Below, piece after piece: positions 7,783 through 14,403 of a DNA stretch of 18,853 nucleotides; within the stretch, counting starts at the first letter, position 1; each line of letters opens with the position of its first letter. The notes under the pieces are model-generated. The model made no database searches, had not been told where the DNA came from, and was given only the letters and a program-made list of their open reading frames with translations. Source of the stretch: Candidatus Bathyarchaeota archaeon BA1 (GTDB lineage Archaea > Thermoproteota > Bathyarchaeia > Bathyarchaeales > Bathyarchaeaceae); assembly GCA_001399805.1 (NCBI GenBank), contig LIHJ01000033.1, forward strand, positions 16,130 through 34,982. The letters are read 5' to 3'. Both the position numbers and the translations under genes were made by a program.

Positions 7783-8179
7783 ATGAAGAGGAGAAGGAAC
7801 CCAAACGGGTTCACAGCAGATGAAGCACAAACAGCAACCCTACTCGTAACAGGGGGGCGAAAAACCCTACCGTAAACCCTTTAGAAAAAGATACAAAGGC
7901 AAGATATACACGTATAGCTACCCCAGTAATAGAAATAGCAATGTGCAACAGGGAAGCAATGTTGCCCGCCGAACTAATGTTCAGAAGAAAGATATATCCC
8001 GACGGAACCCCGGGAGGGTTTCATGTAAACCTCATCTATTTCCGCCGGACGGAAGAGGATTCTGGCGAATAACCCAAGAAGGACAAGGGGCAAAAAGAAT
8101 AATTGAACGCCTAAAACCGCTACTAACAAAAGAATACCTAAGAAGCTGGGAAAAAGCTTTAAGACAATGCCCCATCTAA
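7783..8179 (+). pseudogene. Decayed LAGLIDADG-type homing endonuclease remnant
   Basis: This 0.5 kb gap between two housekeeping genes has no intact gene, but three plus-strand frames in order resemble one LAGLIDADG domain. From ATG 7783, NGFTADEAQT looks like a worn LAGFTDADGT helix and stops at TAA 7873. A second frame then gives TPVIEIAMCNREAMLP followed by RRKIYPDGTPGGFHVNLIY, like the strand and hydrophobic helix after the motif. A third frame gives FPPDGRGFWRITQEGQGAKR and IIERLKPLLTKEYLRSWEKAL, like the last strand and helices, ending at TAA 8177. At least two frame changes are needed. The last frame is open from 7850 and could be called as a 78-residue GTG ORF (7943-8179). The sequence is more A-rich than its neighbours. 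Family assignment is by eye and tentative. Confidence 0.42.
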
Positions 8180-8186
8180 AAATGGT

Positions 8187-9047
8187 ATGTTTCTACCTCG
8201 CAAGATCTTAGAGGGAAAGATCCGTAGATTTTTTGAGGAGGACGTCGGACAAGGCGACATCACCCTTCTCATAATCCCGAATGGAACAATCGTTGAAGCA
8301 GAGGTTATTGCAAAGGAAGACGGGATAATAGCAGGGGTAGAGGAGGCCTTAACGTTTTTGGAGGGCTTCGGGCTTCAAGCCAGCGCCCTCGTTTCAGATG
8401 GAGCCAGGGTCGAGGGAAAATCAACCATAGTAAAGATTGTTGGAGACGCCAGAACACTTCTTTCCATCGAGAGGACCCTCCTTAACCTCCTCACAAGGAT
8501 GAGTGGCATAGCCACCACAACCAGACGACTGGTTGAGAAGGTTCGGGGCGCTGGCCATAAAACCAGAGTGGCGTGCACCCGAAAGGTGGCCCCTGGGCTT
8601 TCCTACTTTGATAAGAGGGCGGTGATGCTCGGTGGAGGGGACACCCACCGCCTCCACCTAGACGACCTCATCCTCATAAAGGACAATCACCTAGCCATTG
8701 TTGGGGATATTGATCAAGCCGTGAAAAACGCCAAGGGCGCTGTTTCCTTTTCTAAGAAGATTGAGGTTGAGGTTTCCACAGCCGACGATGCCTTAGAGGC
8801 AGCTAGGGCAGGAGCCGACATCATTATGCTTGACAACTTTTCCCCAGAACGAGTAAAGGAGGCTGTGGCGCTGCTTGAGGGTGAGGGGCTTCGAAATAGA
8901 GTCTTGATAGAAGCCAGCGGGGGGATAAACGAGCAGAACATCCTCAAATTCGCCGCCACTGGGGTTGACATCCTCAGCCTTGGGGAGATAACAGATAGCG
9001 TAAAAGCCCTCGACATGAGCCTTGAAGTGATGAGGGTGAGTAAATAG
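8187..9047 (+). CDS. nadC: Nicotinate-nucleotide pyrophosphorylase (carboxylating), quinolinate phosphoribosyltransferase
   Basis: A 286-residue enzyme that converts quinolinate and phosphoribosyl pyrophosphate to nicotinate mononucleotide with loss of CO2, the entry step of de novo NAD synthesis. The family N-terminus EDVGQGDIT is at residues 19-26. Substrate-binding residues appear as CTRKVAPGL (Arg132, Lys133), MLGGGDTHRLHLDD (His154, Arg155) and LILIKDNHLA (Lys166, Asn168, His169), followed by EVEVSTADDALEAARAGAD, IIMLDNFSPE and the phosphate loop EASGGINEQNI. Length is normal. The start at 8187 is followed directly by the usual FLPRKILEGK. No strong ribosome site is seen, so the transcript may be leaderless or linked to the remnant upstream. 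Confidence 0.97.
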   Translation: MFLPRKILEGKIRRFFEEDVGQGDITLLIIPNGTIVEAEVIAKEDGIIAGVEEALTFLEGFGLQASALVSDGARVEGKSTIVKIVGDARTLLSIERTLLNLLTRMSGIATTTRRLVEKVRGAGHKTRVACTRKVAPGLSYFDKRAVMLGGGDTHRLHLDDLILIKDNHLAIVGDIDQAVKNAKGAVSFSKKIEVEVSTADDALEAARAGADIIMLDNFSPERVKEAVALLEGEGLRNRVLIEASGGINEQNILKFAATGVDILSLGEITDSVKALDMSLEVMRVSK

Positions 9048-9124
9048 CTTTAAAACCTCAATAAAGGAATCCTATTAATGACCCTAAGTGCATCCATCAC
9101 ATCATCGGTTGGTGCCTCCTTCGA

Positions 9125-10102
9125 ATGGACGGTCACAAGGTTTCGGTGGTAATCTTAACGAGGAACTCGGTGGCAACCATTCGCAAGAGCCTCGAATCCA
9201 TATTCCAACAAACCCGAAAACCTGACGAGGTAATTGTAGTTGATGGAGGCTCAACCGATGGCACCCTAGATGTCATAGAGCGGTACCCCATTAAACTCGT
9301 TACGGAACCCGGATTGGGCTTCGGGCATGCACGCAACCTGGGCGTCAGGAATGCTGAAGGGGACCTCATTTACTTTATCGATTCTGATTGTTATGCTGAC
9401 CCTCAATGGATTAAGAAAATGTTACCGCACTTTGACGATCCAGAGATCGCTGGGGTGACTGGGCAGACGCGCCTCTGGAACGTGAACAGCGGGGTTGCTC
9501 GCTTTCTCGCTTGTGTTGGTGGCCGGATGAGCATGCCGACGCAACACAATTATGTCAAGATAGCGCCCACCATGAACCTCGCCATACGACGCAACGAGGT
9601 TCTTGACATCGGTGGCTTTGACGAGGAGCTGGTTCGTTGTGAGGATACTGATCTCACCTATAAAGTCACCCAACGGCACAAGATACTTTACGAACCCGAG
9701 GCAATCATCTGGTTCAGGGGCTCCCCAACGCTAAGAGTGGCAACGAATAAGTGTATTCATCATTTCGTTGGGGTGGGTCAACTCTTCGCCAAACATGGCT
9801 TTAACCCACTATTTGTGCGTCTGAACCTTTTGATTAGAGGCTTTATTTTGATAATCGCAACAGTTTCTCTTTTCTGGTTATCCTCGTCTTGGTATCTTCC
9901 GTCGGTTCTTTTTGCGTGGTTGCTTATAGAGTTCGTTTATAAGACATCCAAAATGTATTGGCGCTATCGTGATAGTTGCGTCACATACTACATAGTGTTC
10001 TTCACCTTCTGGTCTCTAGCAAGCCTAGCCATTTTTTATGGGTTGTACCTTGGGCTGAGGGGTCAGCGAAAATCGGTGGGCATAAAGGTGTTTTCATCTT
10101 GA
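9125..10102 (+). CDS. Family 2 glycosyltransferase with C-terminal membrane segments
   Basis: A 325-residue GT-A enzyme. The nucleotide-binding start (VSVVILTRNSVATIRKSLES), VVDGGSTDGTLDVI, the metal-binding Asp-Ser-Asp at 86-88 (LIYFIDSDCY) and the catalytic-base region (GGFDEELVRCEDTDL, Glu173-Asp174) are all in place. From about residue 230 onward it has two or three hydrophobic stretches, one around LLIRGFILIIATVSLFWL and one near the C-terminus, so it is probably anchored with its catalytic domain in the cytoplasm. It would add a sugar to a dolichol-type lipid or surface glycan; it lies in the same plus-strand stretch as the GT-B enzyme, separated by nadC. The ribosome site is weak; ATG 9125 gives the standard N-terminus. 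Confidence 0.92.
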   Translation: MDGHKVSVVILTRNSVATIRKSLESIFQQTRKPDEVIVVDGGSTDGTLDVIERYPIKLVTEPGLGFGHARNLGVRNAEGDLIYFIDSDCYADPQWIKKMLPHFDDPEIAGVTGQTRLWNVNSGVARFLACVGGRMSMPTQHNYVKIAPTMNLAIRRNEVLDIGGFDEELVRCEDTDLTYKVTQRHKILYEPEAIIWFRGSPTLRVATNKCIHHFVGVGQLFAKHGFNPLFVRLNLLIRGFILIIATVSLFWLSSSWYLPSVLFAWLLIEFVYKTSKMYWRYRDSCVTYYIVFFTFWSLASLAIFYGLYLGLRGQRKSVGIKVFSS

Positions 10103-10113
10103 ATAAATTGCCA

Positions 10114-10650
10114 TCACTTCAGCAATGATATTTCGATGACGGCGGCTAGAAGGAGAAGTAAAGCACAGACGGTGATTGATACACAGGTGTTTATGGCCTC
10201 AGCCTTGAATCGGCGCTGAGCCAACCCCACGATGAGCCAAACGCTTTGAGACATGGCAAGAGCATAGGCCATATACTCAACCCAGGCGTGTGGAAAGAGG
10301 AATGTAAACCCAAATAAGAAAAATGGAGCAATCCCACGAACCATCGCGAAGGCCGCTAGAACCCTTCCTGTGGAGTAGAGGACATAAAGAGCGTAGATGG
10401 GGCCAAGGATGGGTGTGAACATTATTAAACAATGCATGAAATTGTTTCCAAAGATGGCTGCTATACTCACCAGATATGGAATCTGCCCCTCAACTTCCTT
10501 AACAATTCCTTGAGCCTCTGAAGGGCTCATCCATGAGATGGTCCCCGCAAGGGTAACAACGAGAGAGGCTGTGAGAGCCACGACCAGAACTATAGCCCTC
10601 GCTTTCTTACCTGGGTCAACCACGAGTTTCTGAGATACTGAAGCCACCAT
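10114..10650 (-). CDS. SpoIIM/DUF95-like integral membrane protein
   Basis: A 178-residue protein with about five membrane segments. The family-like core IFGNNFMHCLIMFTPILGPI, followed by ALYVLYSTGRVLAAF and LFPHAWVEYMAYALAMSQS, resembles the stage II sporulation protein M/DUF95 superfamily common in archaea (the N-N-x-x and PHGxxE-type motifs; here Pro-His-Ala-Trp-Val-Glu). The family role in archaea is not known; in Bacillus SpoIIM works in an engulfment complex. Start ATG 10650 lies about 27 bases after a TATA-like box on the minus strand, so the message is probably leaderless or nearly so. It converges on the GT2 gene, with an 11-base gap. Confidence 0.82.
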   Translation of the reverse strand: MVASVSQKLVVDPGKKARAIVLVVALTASLVVTLAGTISWMSPSEAQGIVKEVEGQIPYLVSIAAIFGNNFMHCLIMFTPILGPIYALYVLYSTGRVLAAFAMVRGIAPFFLFGFTFLFPHAWVEYMAYALAMSQSVWLIVGLAQRRFKAEAINTCVSITVCALLLLLAAVIEISLLK

Positions 10651-10676
10651 TTATATCAGCCATGCATTGGTATGAT

Positions 10677-10686
10677 TCATTAAACG
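10677..10686 (-). promoter_or_regulatory. TATA-like box for the SpoIIM-like gene
   Basis: Read on the minus strand this is GTTTAATGAA. Its centre lies about 30 bases from ATG 10650, which fits a nearly leaderless transcript, consistent with the lack of a ribosome site there. Confidence 0.35.
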
Positions 10687-10824
10687 CTTCTTGTCCTTAA
10701 GTTTGTTTTGGGGTGATCTCATTTCCAAAACATTAAGGAGCAGTCATCATATCAAAATACCTGGGTGGGGTTTTTGGGTAAGACATGGTTTCTTCATCCT
10801 TATCTTTCCCTCATCTTTACCCCA

Positions 10825-10836
10825 TTTTTATAAATA
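10825..10836 (+). promoter_or_regulatory. Strong TATA box before the small-ORF region
   Basis: TTTTTATAAATA, preceded by a C-rich stretch, is among the best TATA-like sequences in the window. Transcription would start near 10856-10860, about ten bases before the GTG starts at 10870 and 10876. It appears to drive the string of small plus-strand ORFs to 11800. Confidence 0.45.
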
Positions 10837-10869
10837 GGGGTTCTGCGTACTCATCTTACCCGATTTGGG

Positions 10870-10995
10870 GTGAGAGTGTTTGGCAAGGAAGAAGACTGGT
10901 TTGAGGGCTATTAGGGTACGCTGTTCGAGGATGTCGCTAGGAAGATGGGTGAGACGGCTACGATGCCTCCAGAGCTTGCTGAGGGTAGATGTTGA
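10870..10995 (+). pseudogene. Short acidic ORF interrupted by an in-frame TAG
   Basis: From GTG 10870 the frame reads MRVFGKEEDWFEGY, meets TAG at 10912-10914 and continues in the same frame with GTLFEDVARKMGETATMPPE to TGA 10993-10995, 41 codons in all. Amino-acid content on both sides of the TAG looks protein-like. It follows the TATA box at 10825-10836 and a GGGGTGA site. A TTG ORF in another frame (10880-11161) covers the same bases but its first half is Arg-rich and looks like a shadow. I do not recognise the family. Confidence 0.33.
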
Positions 10996-11017
10996 ATGCA
11001 TGGGTGTTGAATGCATG
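10990..11017 (+). repeat. 15-base tandem duplication
   Basis: TGTTGAATGCATG occurs at 10990-11002 and again at 11005-11017, a period of 15 bases, with extra GCATGCAT palindromic sequence after it. It lies at the junction between two broken small ORFs and contains the stop codon of the first one in each copy. Confidence 0.85.
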
Positions 11018-11029
11018 CATGGGGCGTCG

Positions 11030-11250
11030 GTGATGATGCGCGCGCGGGGGAATGAGGTTTTTGAACGCTTGGTGCGGAGTGTTGGTCAGGGATGCACAAT
11101 CACCCTTTCAATGGCGATGAAGTCACGGGCATACTTCAAGGCTTCAGATGGTCGCCCCTAATACTAAGCATCGACGGAGACTCAAAGGTGTTAATTAACT
11201 TCAGATACGCGTTAAAGGTGAAGCTAGGAGAGAAGAAAAATGGTAGGTGA
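11030..11250 (+). pseudogene. Small unknown protein, split by a one-base frameshift
   Basis: From GTG 11030 (or ATG 11033/11036) the frame reads NEVFERLVRSVGQGCTITLS and FKASDGRP, ending at TAA near 11159. One base back the sequence goes on as LILSIDGDSKVLINFRYALK and VKLGEKKNGR to TGA 11248-11250. Restoring one C in the CGCCCC run near 11155 would join them into a protein of about 73 residues with alternating strand-like hydrophobic segments. Its end overlaps the next ORF start (ATG 11240), as expected in a compact element operon. Family not recognised. Confidence 0.42.
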
Positions 11251-11475
11251 AAAAGTTAGGGTTAGCGAAGAGGATAAGAAATGGCTGTTCAGGCTCATCG
11301 AGGAGAAGGGGAATTTTTCTATACGCGGTCGCCCAAGCCCGTCCAGACGCCACAAGGGAAATTTTGGGAGTATGAGCCACACCTACGGATCGTGACAGAT
11401 GATGAAGAGGAGGTGAGGCGAGCGATGATGATTCTGGCGCGAATGGAATATGAGCGTGAAAGTAAGGGAGGATGA
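11240..11475 (+). pseudogene. Small charged protein, frameshifted in a homopolymer run
   Basis: ATG 11240 has an AGGAGAG site about ten bases upstream and reads MVGEKVRVSEEDKKWLFRLI followed by EEKGN. Near GGGGAATTTTT (about 11308-11320) the protein-like signal moves to another frame: YTRSPKPVQTPQGKFWEYE, PHLRIVTDDEEEVRRAMMIL and ARMEYERESKGG, ending at TGA 11473-11475. Joined, it would be about 78 residues. The second frame alone is open from 11281. The break is in a homopolymer, so an assembly error is quite possible here. Not a family I recognise; the size and setting suggest element cargo. Confidence 0.5.
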
Positions 11476-11800
11476 TCGAGGAGGGGTGAGCGGTGCTAAG
11501 GCTGAGACACTAGGTGAGAAAATAGAGAGACTCGCCAAGAGATACGCTGAGGACGAATACCACTACGTGAATTGGATGGAACAACGTTACCATGCAGAGA
11601 AGTTTAAGTCCGAGATCGAGGGGTGGATAAACGCTGGGGAGATAGACAAGCTAAAGCGTTGGGGCGAAACTCAACGCAGTATCTACGACCGCGAGCACCT
11701 CGCGGAGCAGGTAAATGAGATAGTAAGGCTCGTTCAGGAGCTGGAGGAGCAGAGAACACCCTGCCATAAAGCTATAGGGGGCATATCTCCAATACCCTGA
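11450..11800 (+). CDS. Small helical, highly charged protein, unknown
   Basis: Up to 116 residues, mostly predicted helix with repeated Glu/Lys/Arg (LGEKIERLAKRYAEDEYHYV, KRWGETQRSIYDREHLAEQV, EIVRLVQELEEQ), consistent with a coiled coil or helical bundle. Starts are uncertain: ATG 11450 overlaps the previous ORF without a ribosome site, while GTG 11486 follows GAGGAGGG with very short spacing. The last few codons run into the convergent DUF4152-like gene (end 11772), an overlap of 29 bases, which suggests the natural end was lost or that the element was cut at this point. Not recognised as a known family. Confidence 0.58.
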   Translation: MSVKVREDDRGGVSGAKAETLGEKIERLAKRYAEDEYHYVNWMEQRYHAEKFKSEIEGWINAGEIDKLKRWGETQRSIYDREHLAEQVNEIVRLVQELEEQRTPCHKAIGGISPIP

Positions 11801-12461
11801 AGCCACGAGCACAGGGATTGGGCATCTCCGAGATTTGTACCTTCCCCAATACCCCCTTTTCATCCTTAGCGTAACCCTTGATATCATGTTCTGCTGGCGC
11901 TAACGATCGTAATACAACACCATCCTCAAGAAACCTTGATGAACATTTTGTTGGCAAACCCAGCCTCAGCCCATTTCCCTCTTTAACCACCTTTTCAGCA
12001 GAATATAGGATGGCATAGGCGCCTGAGACCAATTCAGCAATTCTCACCGGGACGCTGTCCTCCCCAATGGCTAAAACCTCAATGCCGTAAACACGCCTAA
12101 TGTCAGTGGCGATTTTTCTTATTGTCGGTAAAATCCTTAGGATTTGTTCCCTCGCCCTATCTGAGAGCCTCATTTTGGAGAGTCTAATTGGAGAAAGCTC
12201 TTCCAAGCTTAAACCGCCCAACGACATATCCAGATGAACCACGTCCGCCCTCACTTCCTTTAGGAGGCTCTGGCAAAGCTGCAGCTCATGAATGACTAGG
12301 AGGGGGCCATTCTCCACAGTAATGAAAATGGGCTCAGCCAAACAGAAGCCGACTTCTCTGTAGGGAGGCTCAACCACCACAGCCGCCACAGCAACAACCA
12401 ACAATGGCTCGAACCGATCATTCAAAACAGCGGCACCCGAATCCGCCGCAACCACCCTCAA
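11772..12461 (-). CDS. DUF4152-like archaeal protein
   Basis: A 229-residue protein beginning LRVVAADSGAAVLNDRFEPL, with ENGPLLVIHELQLCQSLL, ADVVHLDMSLGGLSLEEL, YGIEVLAIGEDSVPVRIAE and a C-terminal PNPCARGFRVLEI. This order (an acidic ADxG start, HLD-LGG, then a second conserved acidic/basic block) fits the archaeal DUF4152 family as I remember it, whose fold suggests an RNase H-like or nuclease-like core; no activity is established. TTG 12461 is chosen because GGTGA lies six bases upstream and gives the family start; GTG 12467 is in frame but has no room for a ribosome site. Upstream A/T-rich sequence at about 12495-12515 could hold its promoter. It converges on the small-ORF cluster. Confidence 0.72.
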   Translation of the reverse strand: MRVVAADSGAAVLNDRFEPLLVVAVAAVVVEPPYREVGFCLAEPIFITVENGPLLVIHELQLCQSLLKEVRADVVHLDMSLGGLSLEELSPIRLSKMRLSDRAREQILRILPTIRKIATDIRRVYGIEVLAIGEDSVPVRIAELVSGAYAILYSAEKVVKEGNGLRLGLPTKCSSRFLEDGVVLRSLAPAEHDIKGYAKDEKGVLGKVQISEMPNPCARGFRVLEICPL

Positions 12462-12700
12462 GCACACTCACCAATCATACATTGCCTTGAAAACATTTAT
12501 CTTTAATCATTTAATGAACGATGCTAATCTGAAGTTCATATTCACACTTAGCCACTGAGGCTGAGAAGAATGAGGAGGAGACAAGCAAGGGAACTCGAGT
12601 AAACTCATTGAAAGCGCACACTTATAGTAACGATAACTCTCTCTTAGACATACATAAGAAAAAATAATAAAAGCATGATGATTTAAGCATGATCCATGTG

Positions 12701-13054
12701 ATGGCAGGAGTTGGCAGAACTGGTAAGCAAAGGTCGCTGCCCTTCTGCTGTTTATCCATGCTTTATTGAGATACTTGGCTTCATCAGGTTATAGTTTCCC
12801 ACAGGTGAGTTCATGGCTGGCCCCCTTGCGGCAACTCTTTCAATCTTCTTGGTCATGCTGAGCCAGCTGGCTGGCATCTTCAGGCTCTTCATAAGTTCCG
12901 GGGTTTGGTGGGTAAGGAGATGGGATTGGCCCTAGGAATAATCTTCAGCACATCCACCATCATAACAGCTCCCCTCTTCCTTCCCTACGGGATCATGGAC
13001 ATGTTGATAGCTGCTATAAGTGAAGGCGCTGTTATTTTATTCACCGAACCATAA
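12701..13054 (+). pseudogene. Remnant of a multi-pass membrane transporter, probably MFS type
   Basis: No intact ORF, but successive plus-strand frames give hydrophobic, transporter-like pieces. From ATG 12701: MAGVGRTGKQRSLPF, stopping quickly. Then LLRYLASSGYSFPQVSSWLA, then LAATLSIFLVMLSQLAGIF, then from about 12918 a clean stretch EMGLALGIIFSTSTIITAP, LFLPYGIMDMLIAAISEGA and VILFTEP, ending TAA 13052-13054. The last piece resembles a major facilitator helix pair with GLALGI and a terminal Glu-Pro. A TATA-like AATAATAAAAG at 12664-12674 lies at promoter distance before the ATG. Only about 115 residues remain of a family usually near 400, so this is both truncated and frameshifted. Confidence 0.42.
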
Positions 13055-13276
13055 AACCACTAGAATCGTGATAACTAGTATTCAAAAACAGCAAATCGGG
13101 ATTCTCCTAGGTTATACGGATCGCCCGCAAAAGCTTTTTCCGTATAATTTGTATATCCCTGAAGCCCACATGCCCAGTCCAAATATGGGTAGGGATATGA
13201 GGGAAAGCCCTTATCCGCCGGCTTGAGAGGTCGGACAGTTACCCCTTAATGTTGTGCTTATGTAGATGAGCACGTT

Positions 13277-13489
13277 ATGGTATTTGGGTTTAAAGTTTTC
13301 ACCTCAACTGGAAAAAGGGCGGAATCGCCAAGATCCAAAACTTTTGATGAACTTAAGGAAAACGTTTATGTTCACGAATTTAGATTATTGAAAACGGATG
13401 ATGATTCAGAGTTACGAAGAACGCAACATCTCAGAATGAACAATTCTGAGGGGCGTGATGATTGGATCATTCTTACCTTGCTGGTCTGA
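13277..13489 (+). CDS. Doubtful 70-residue ORF
   Basis: From ATG 13277 the frame encodes a charged sequence (for example KTFDELKENVYVHEFRLL) that could be protein, but it has no ribosome site, no recognisable family, and its last codons are out of frame with the LAGLIDADG-like fragment that overlaps its 3' end. It may be the upstream part of the same decayed gene or chance coding. A TATA-like CCGTATAATTTG near 13139-13150 is too far upstream for a leaderless start. Confidence 0.22.
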   Translation: MVFGFKVFTSTGKRAESPRSKTFDELKENVYVHEFRLLKTDDDSELRRTQHLRMNNSEGRDDWIILTLLV

Positions 13490-13611
13490 CAGACGATGAT
13501 GGAACAATAGGTGCAGGAATCACAATAAAAGGCTTAAGCCAGCCTGGGTATATTTTCAACGGCCGAAGCCTTGGGCTTCCGGCTGTTTTTGGTACGTGGA
13601 TGATTATTTGA
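13462..13611 (+). pseudogene. LAGLIDADG homing endonuclease fragment next to rlmE
   Basis: A 49-codon frame reads HSYLAGLTDDDGTIGAGITI and then KGLSQPGYIFNGRSLGLPAV before TGA 13609-13611. LAGLTDDDGTI is a very good match to the LAGLIDADG helix with its metal-binding Asp, followed by the expected first strand. Nothing after it resembles the rest of the fold, and the only start is TTG 13462. It ends one base before the stop end of the convergent rlmE gene. It is a fragment of a selfish endonuclease, possibly once carried by an intron or intein or free-standing. Confidence 0.5.
13558..13590 (+). terminator. Hairpin with trailing T run
   Basis: AACGGCCGAAGCC pairs with GGCTTCCGGCTGTT around a TTG loop, about 13 pairs with one bulged C and one G-T pair, followed directly by TTTTT on the plus strand. 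It lies inside the LAGLIDADG fragment and just beyond the 3' end of the minus-strand rlmE. It could end plus-strand transcription toward rlmE, or be a structured relic; archaeal terminators usually rely on T runs rather than hairpins. Confidence 0.35.
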
Positions 13612-14226
13612 CTATCCAGCTCGTTTAAGATTCATCCCGAGAACGTACAGTTCCGCGCTCCTCGCCCGGCTGGCCTTTGGCTTGATTAATCTGACAAAGG
13701 CAAAGTGTTGTTTTACCTCATTGATGAAGTTGTTGAGCATGTCGCCTTGAAAGGTCTTCACGAAAAGATTCCCCTTAGGCCTAAGAATTGAGGTGGCGAT
13801 GTGTAGGGATTGTCGGGCAAGGTCTATTTGTCGGGCGTGGTCAAGCTCCCAGATTCCAGAGATGCTGGGCGAGACATCGGAGATGACAACGTCGGCAGGG
13901 CGGGGCAAAAGCTCCCTAATACGCTCAATTATTTGTGGGTCCGTTATGTCGCCGGTGATGGTGTGGACATTGGGCAGCTCAATTGGTTGGATGGGTTTGA
14001 TGTCAACCCCTAGCACAAAGCCCATGTCACCCACGATTTTTTGAGAGGCTTGCGTCCAACCGCCCGGGGCCGCGCCCAAATCAACCACCACGTTGCCGGG
14101 CTGAATGAAACGATGCTTTTCCACTGCCTGAAGAAGTTTGTAGACTGCCCGCGATCGATATTTTTCCTCCTTCGCCTTTCGATAATAGTATTCCCTTTTC
14201 CGTTCCTTGACCCATGCTTTCGACAA
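13612..14226 (-). CDS. rlmE: Ribosomal RNA 2'-O-methyltransferase, RlmE/FtsJ family
   Basis: A 204-residue SAM-dependent methyltransferase that methylates a ribose 2'-OH in large-subunit rRNA. The N-terminal basic region (ERKREYYYRKAKEEKYRSRA) leads to VYKLLQ with the first catalytic Lys; the SAM loop is VVVDLGAAPGGWTQAS; the catalytic Asp is in VVISDVSPSISG; the second Lys in GNLFVKTFQG; the Glu in SAELYVLG. All four members of the Lys-Asp-Lys-Glu set are therefore present. The frame is open to 14535, but TTG 14226 is chosen because it starts at the family N-terminus (LSKAWVKERK) with AGGGGAAAG just upstream, and the extension is antisense to the ilvE pseudogene. Confidence 0.94.
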   Translation of the reverse strand: MSKAWVKERKREYYYRKAKEEKYRSRAVYKLLQAVEKHRFIQPGNVVVDLGAAPGGWTQASQKIVGDMGFVLGVDIKPIQPIELPNVHTITGDITDPQIIERIRELLPRPADVVISDVSPSISGIWELDHARQIDLARQSLHIATSILRPKGNLFVKTFQGDMLNNFINEVKQHFAFVRLIKPKASRARSAELYVLGMNLKRAG

Positions 14227-14403
14227 GACTACTTTCCCCTTAATTTTTATTGGATAGCCCTTTACTATGAATCTGGATGATGCAGACTCGATCATGTTAA
14301 TGGGGTGGGCTCCATAGTTAAAAATCCTTTTCTGACCTCCAACTAAATACTCTCGTTGAGAAAATTTTTTATAGATTATAAGAATATCTTTACATTCATA
14401 TCT

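Noticed and set aside
7584..7814. Hydrophobic 76-residue minus-strand ORF
   Set aside because: Overlaps the end of the GT-B gene antisense; hydrophobicity arises from the complement of purine-rich coding and spacer sequence.
10880..11030. First half of a 93-residue TTG ORF before the small unknown protein
   Set aside because: Arg- and Cys-rich low-quality translation; the frame starting at GTG 10870 looks more like protein over the same bases.
13020..13226. 68-residue plus-strand ORF after the transporter remnant
   Set aside because: Its first part is out of frame with the transporter-like piece it overlaps, it has no ribosome site, and the sequence shows no domain-like pattern.
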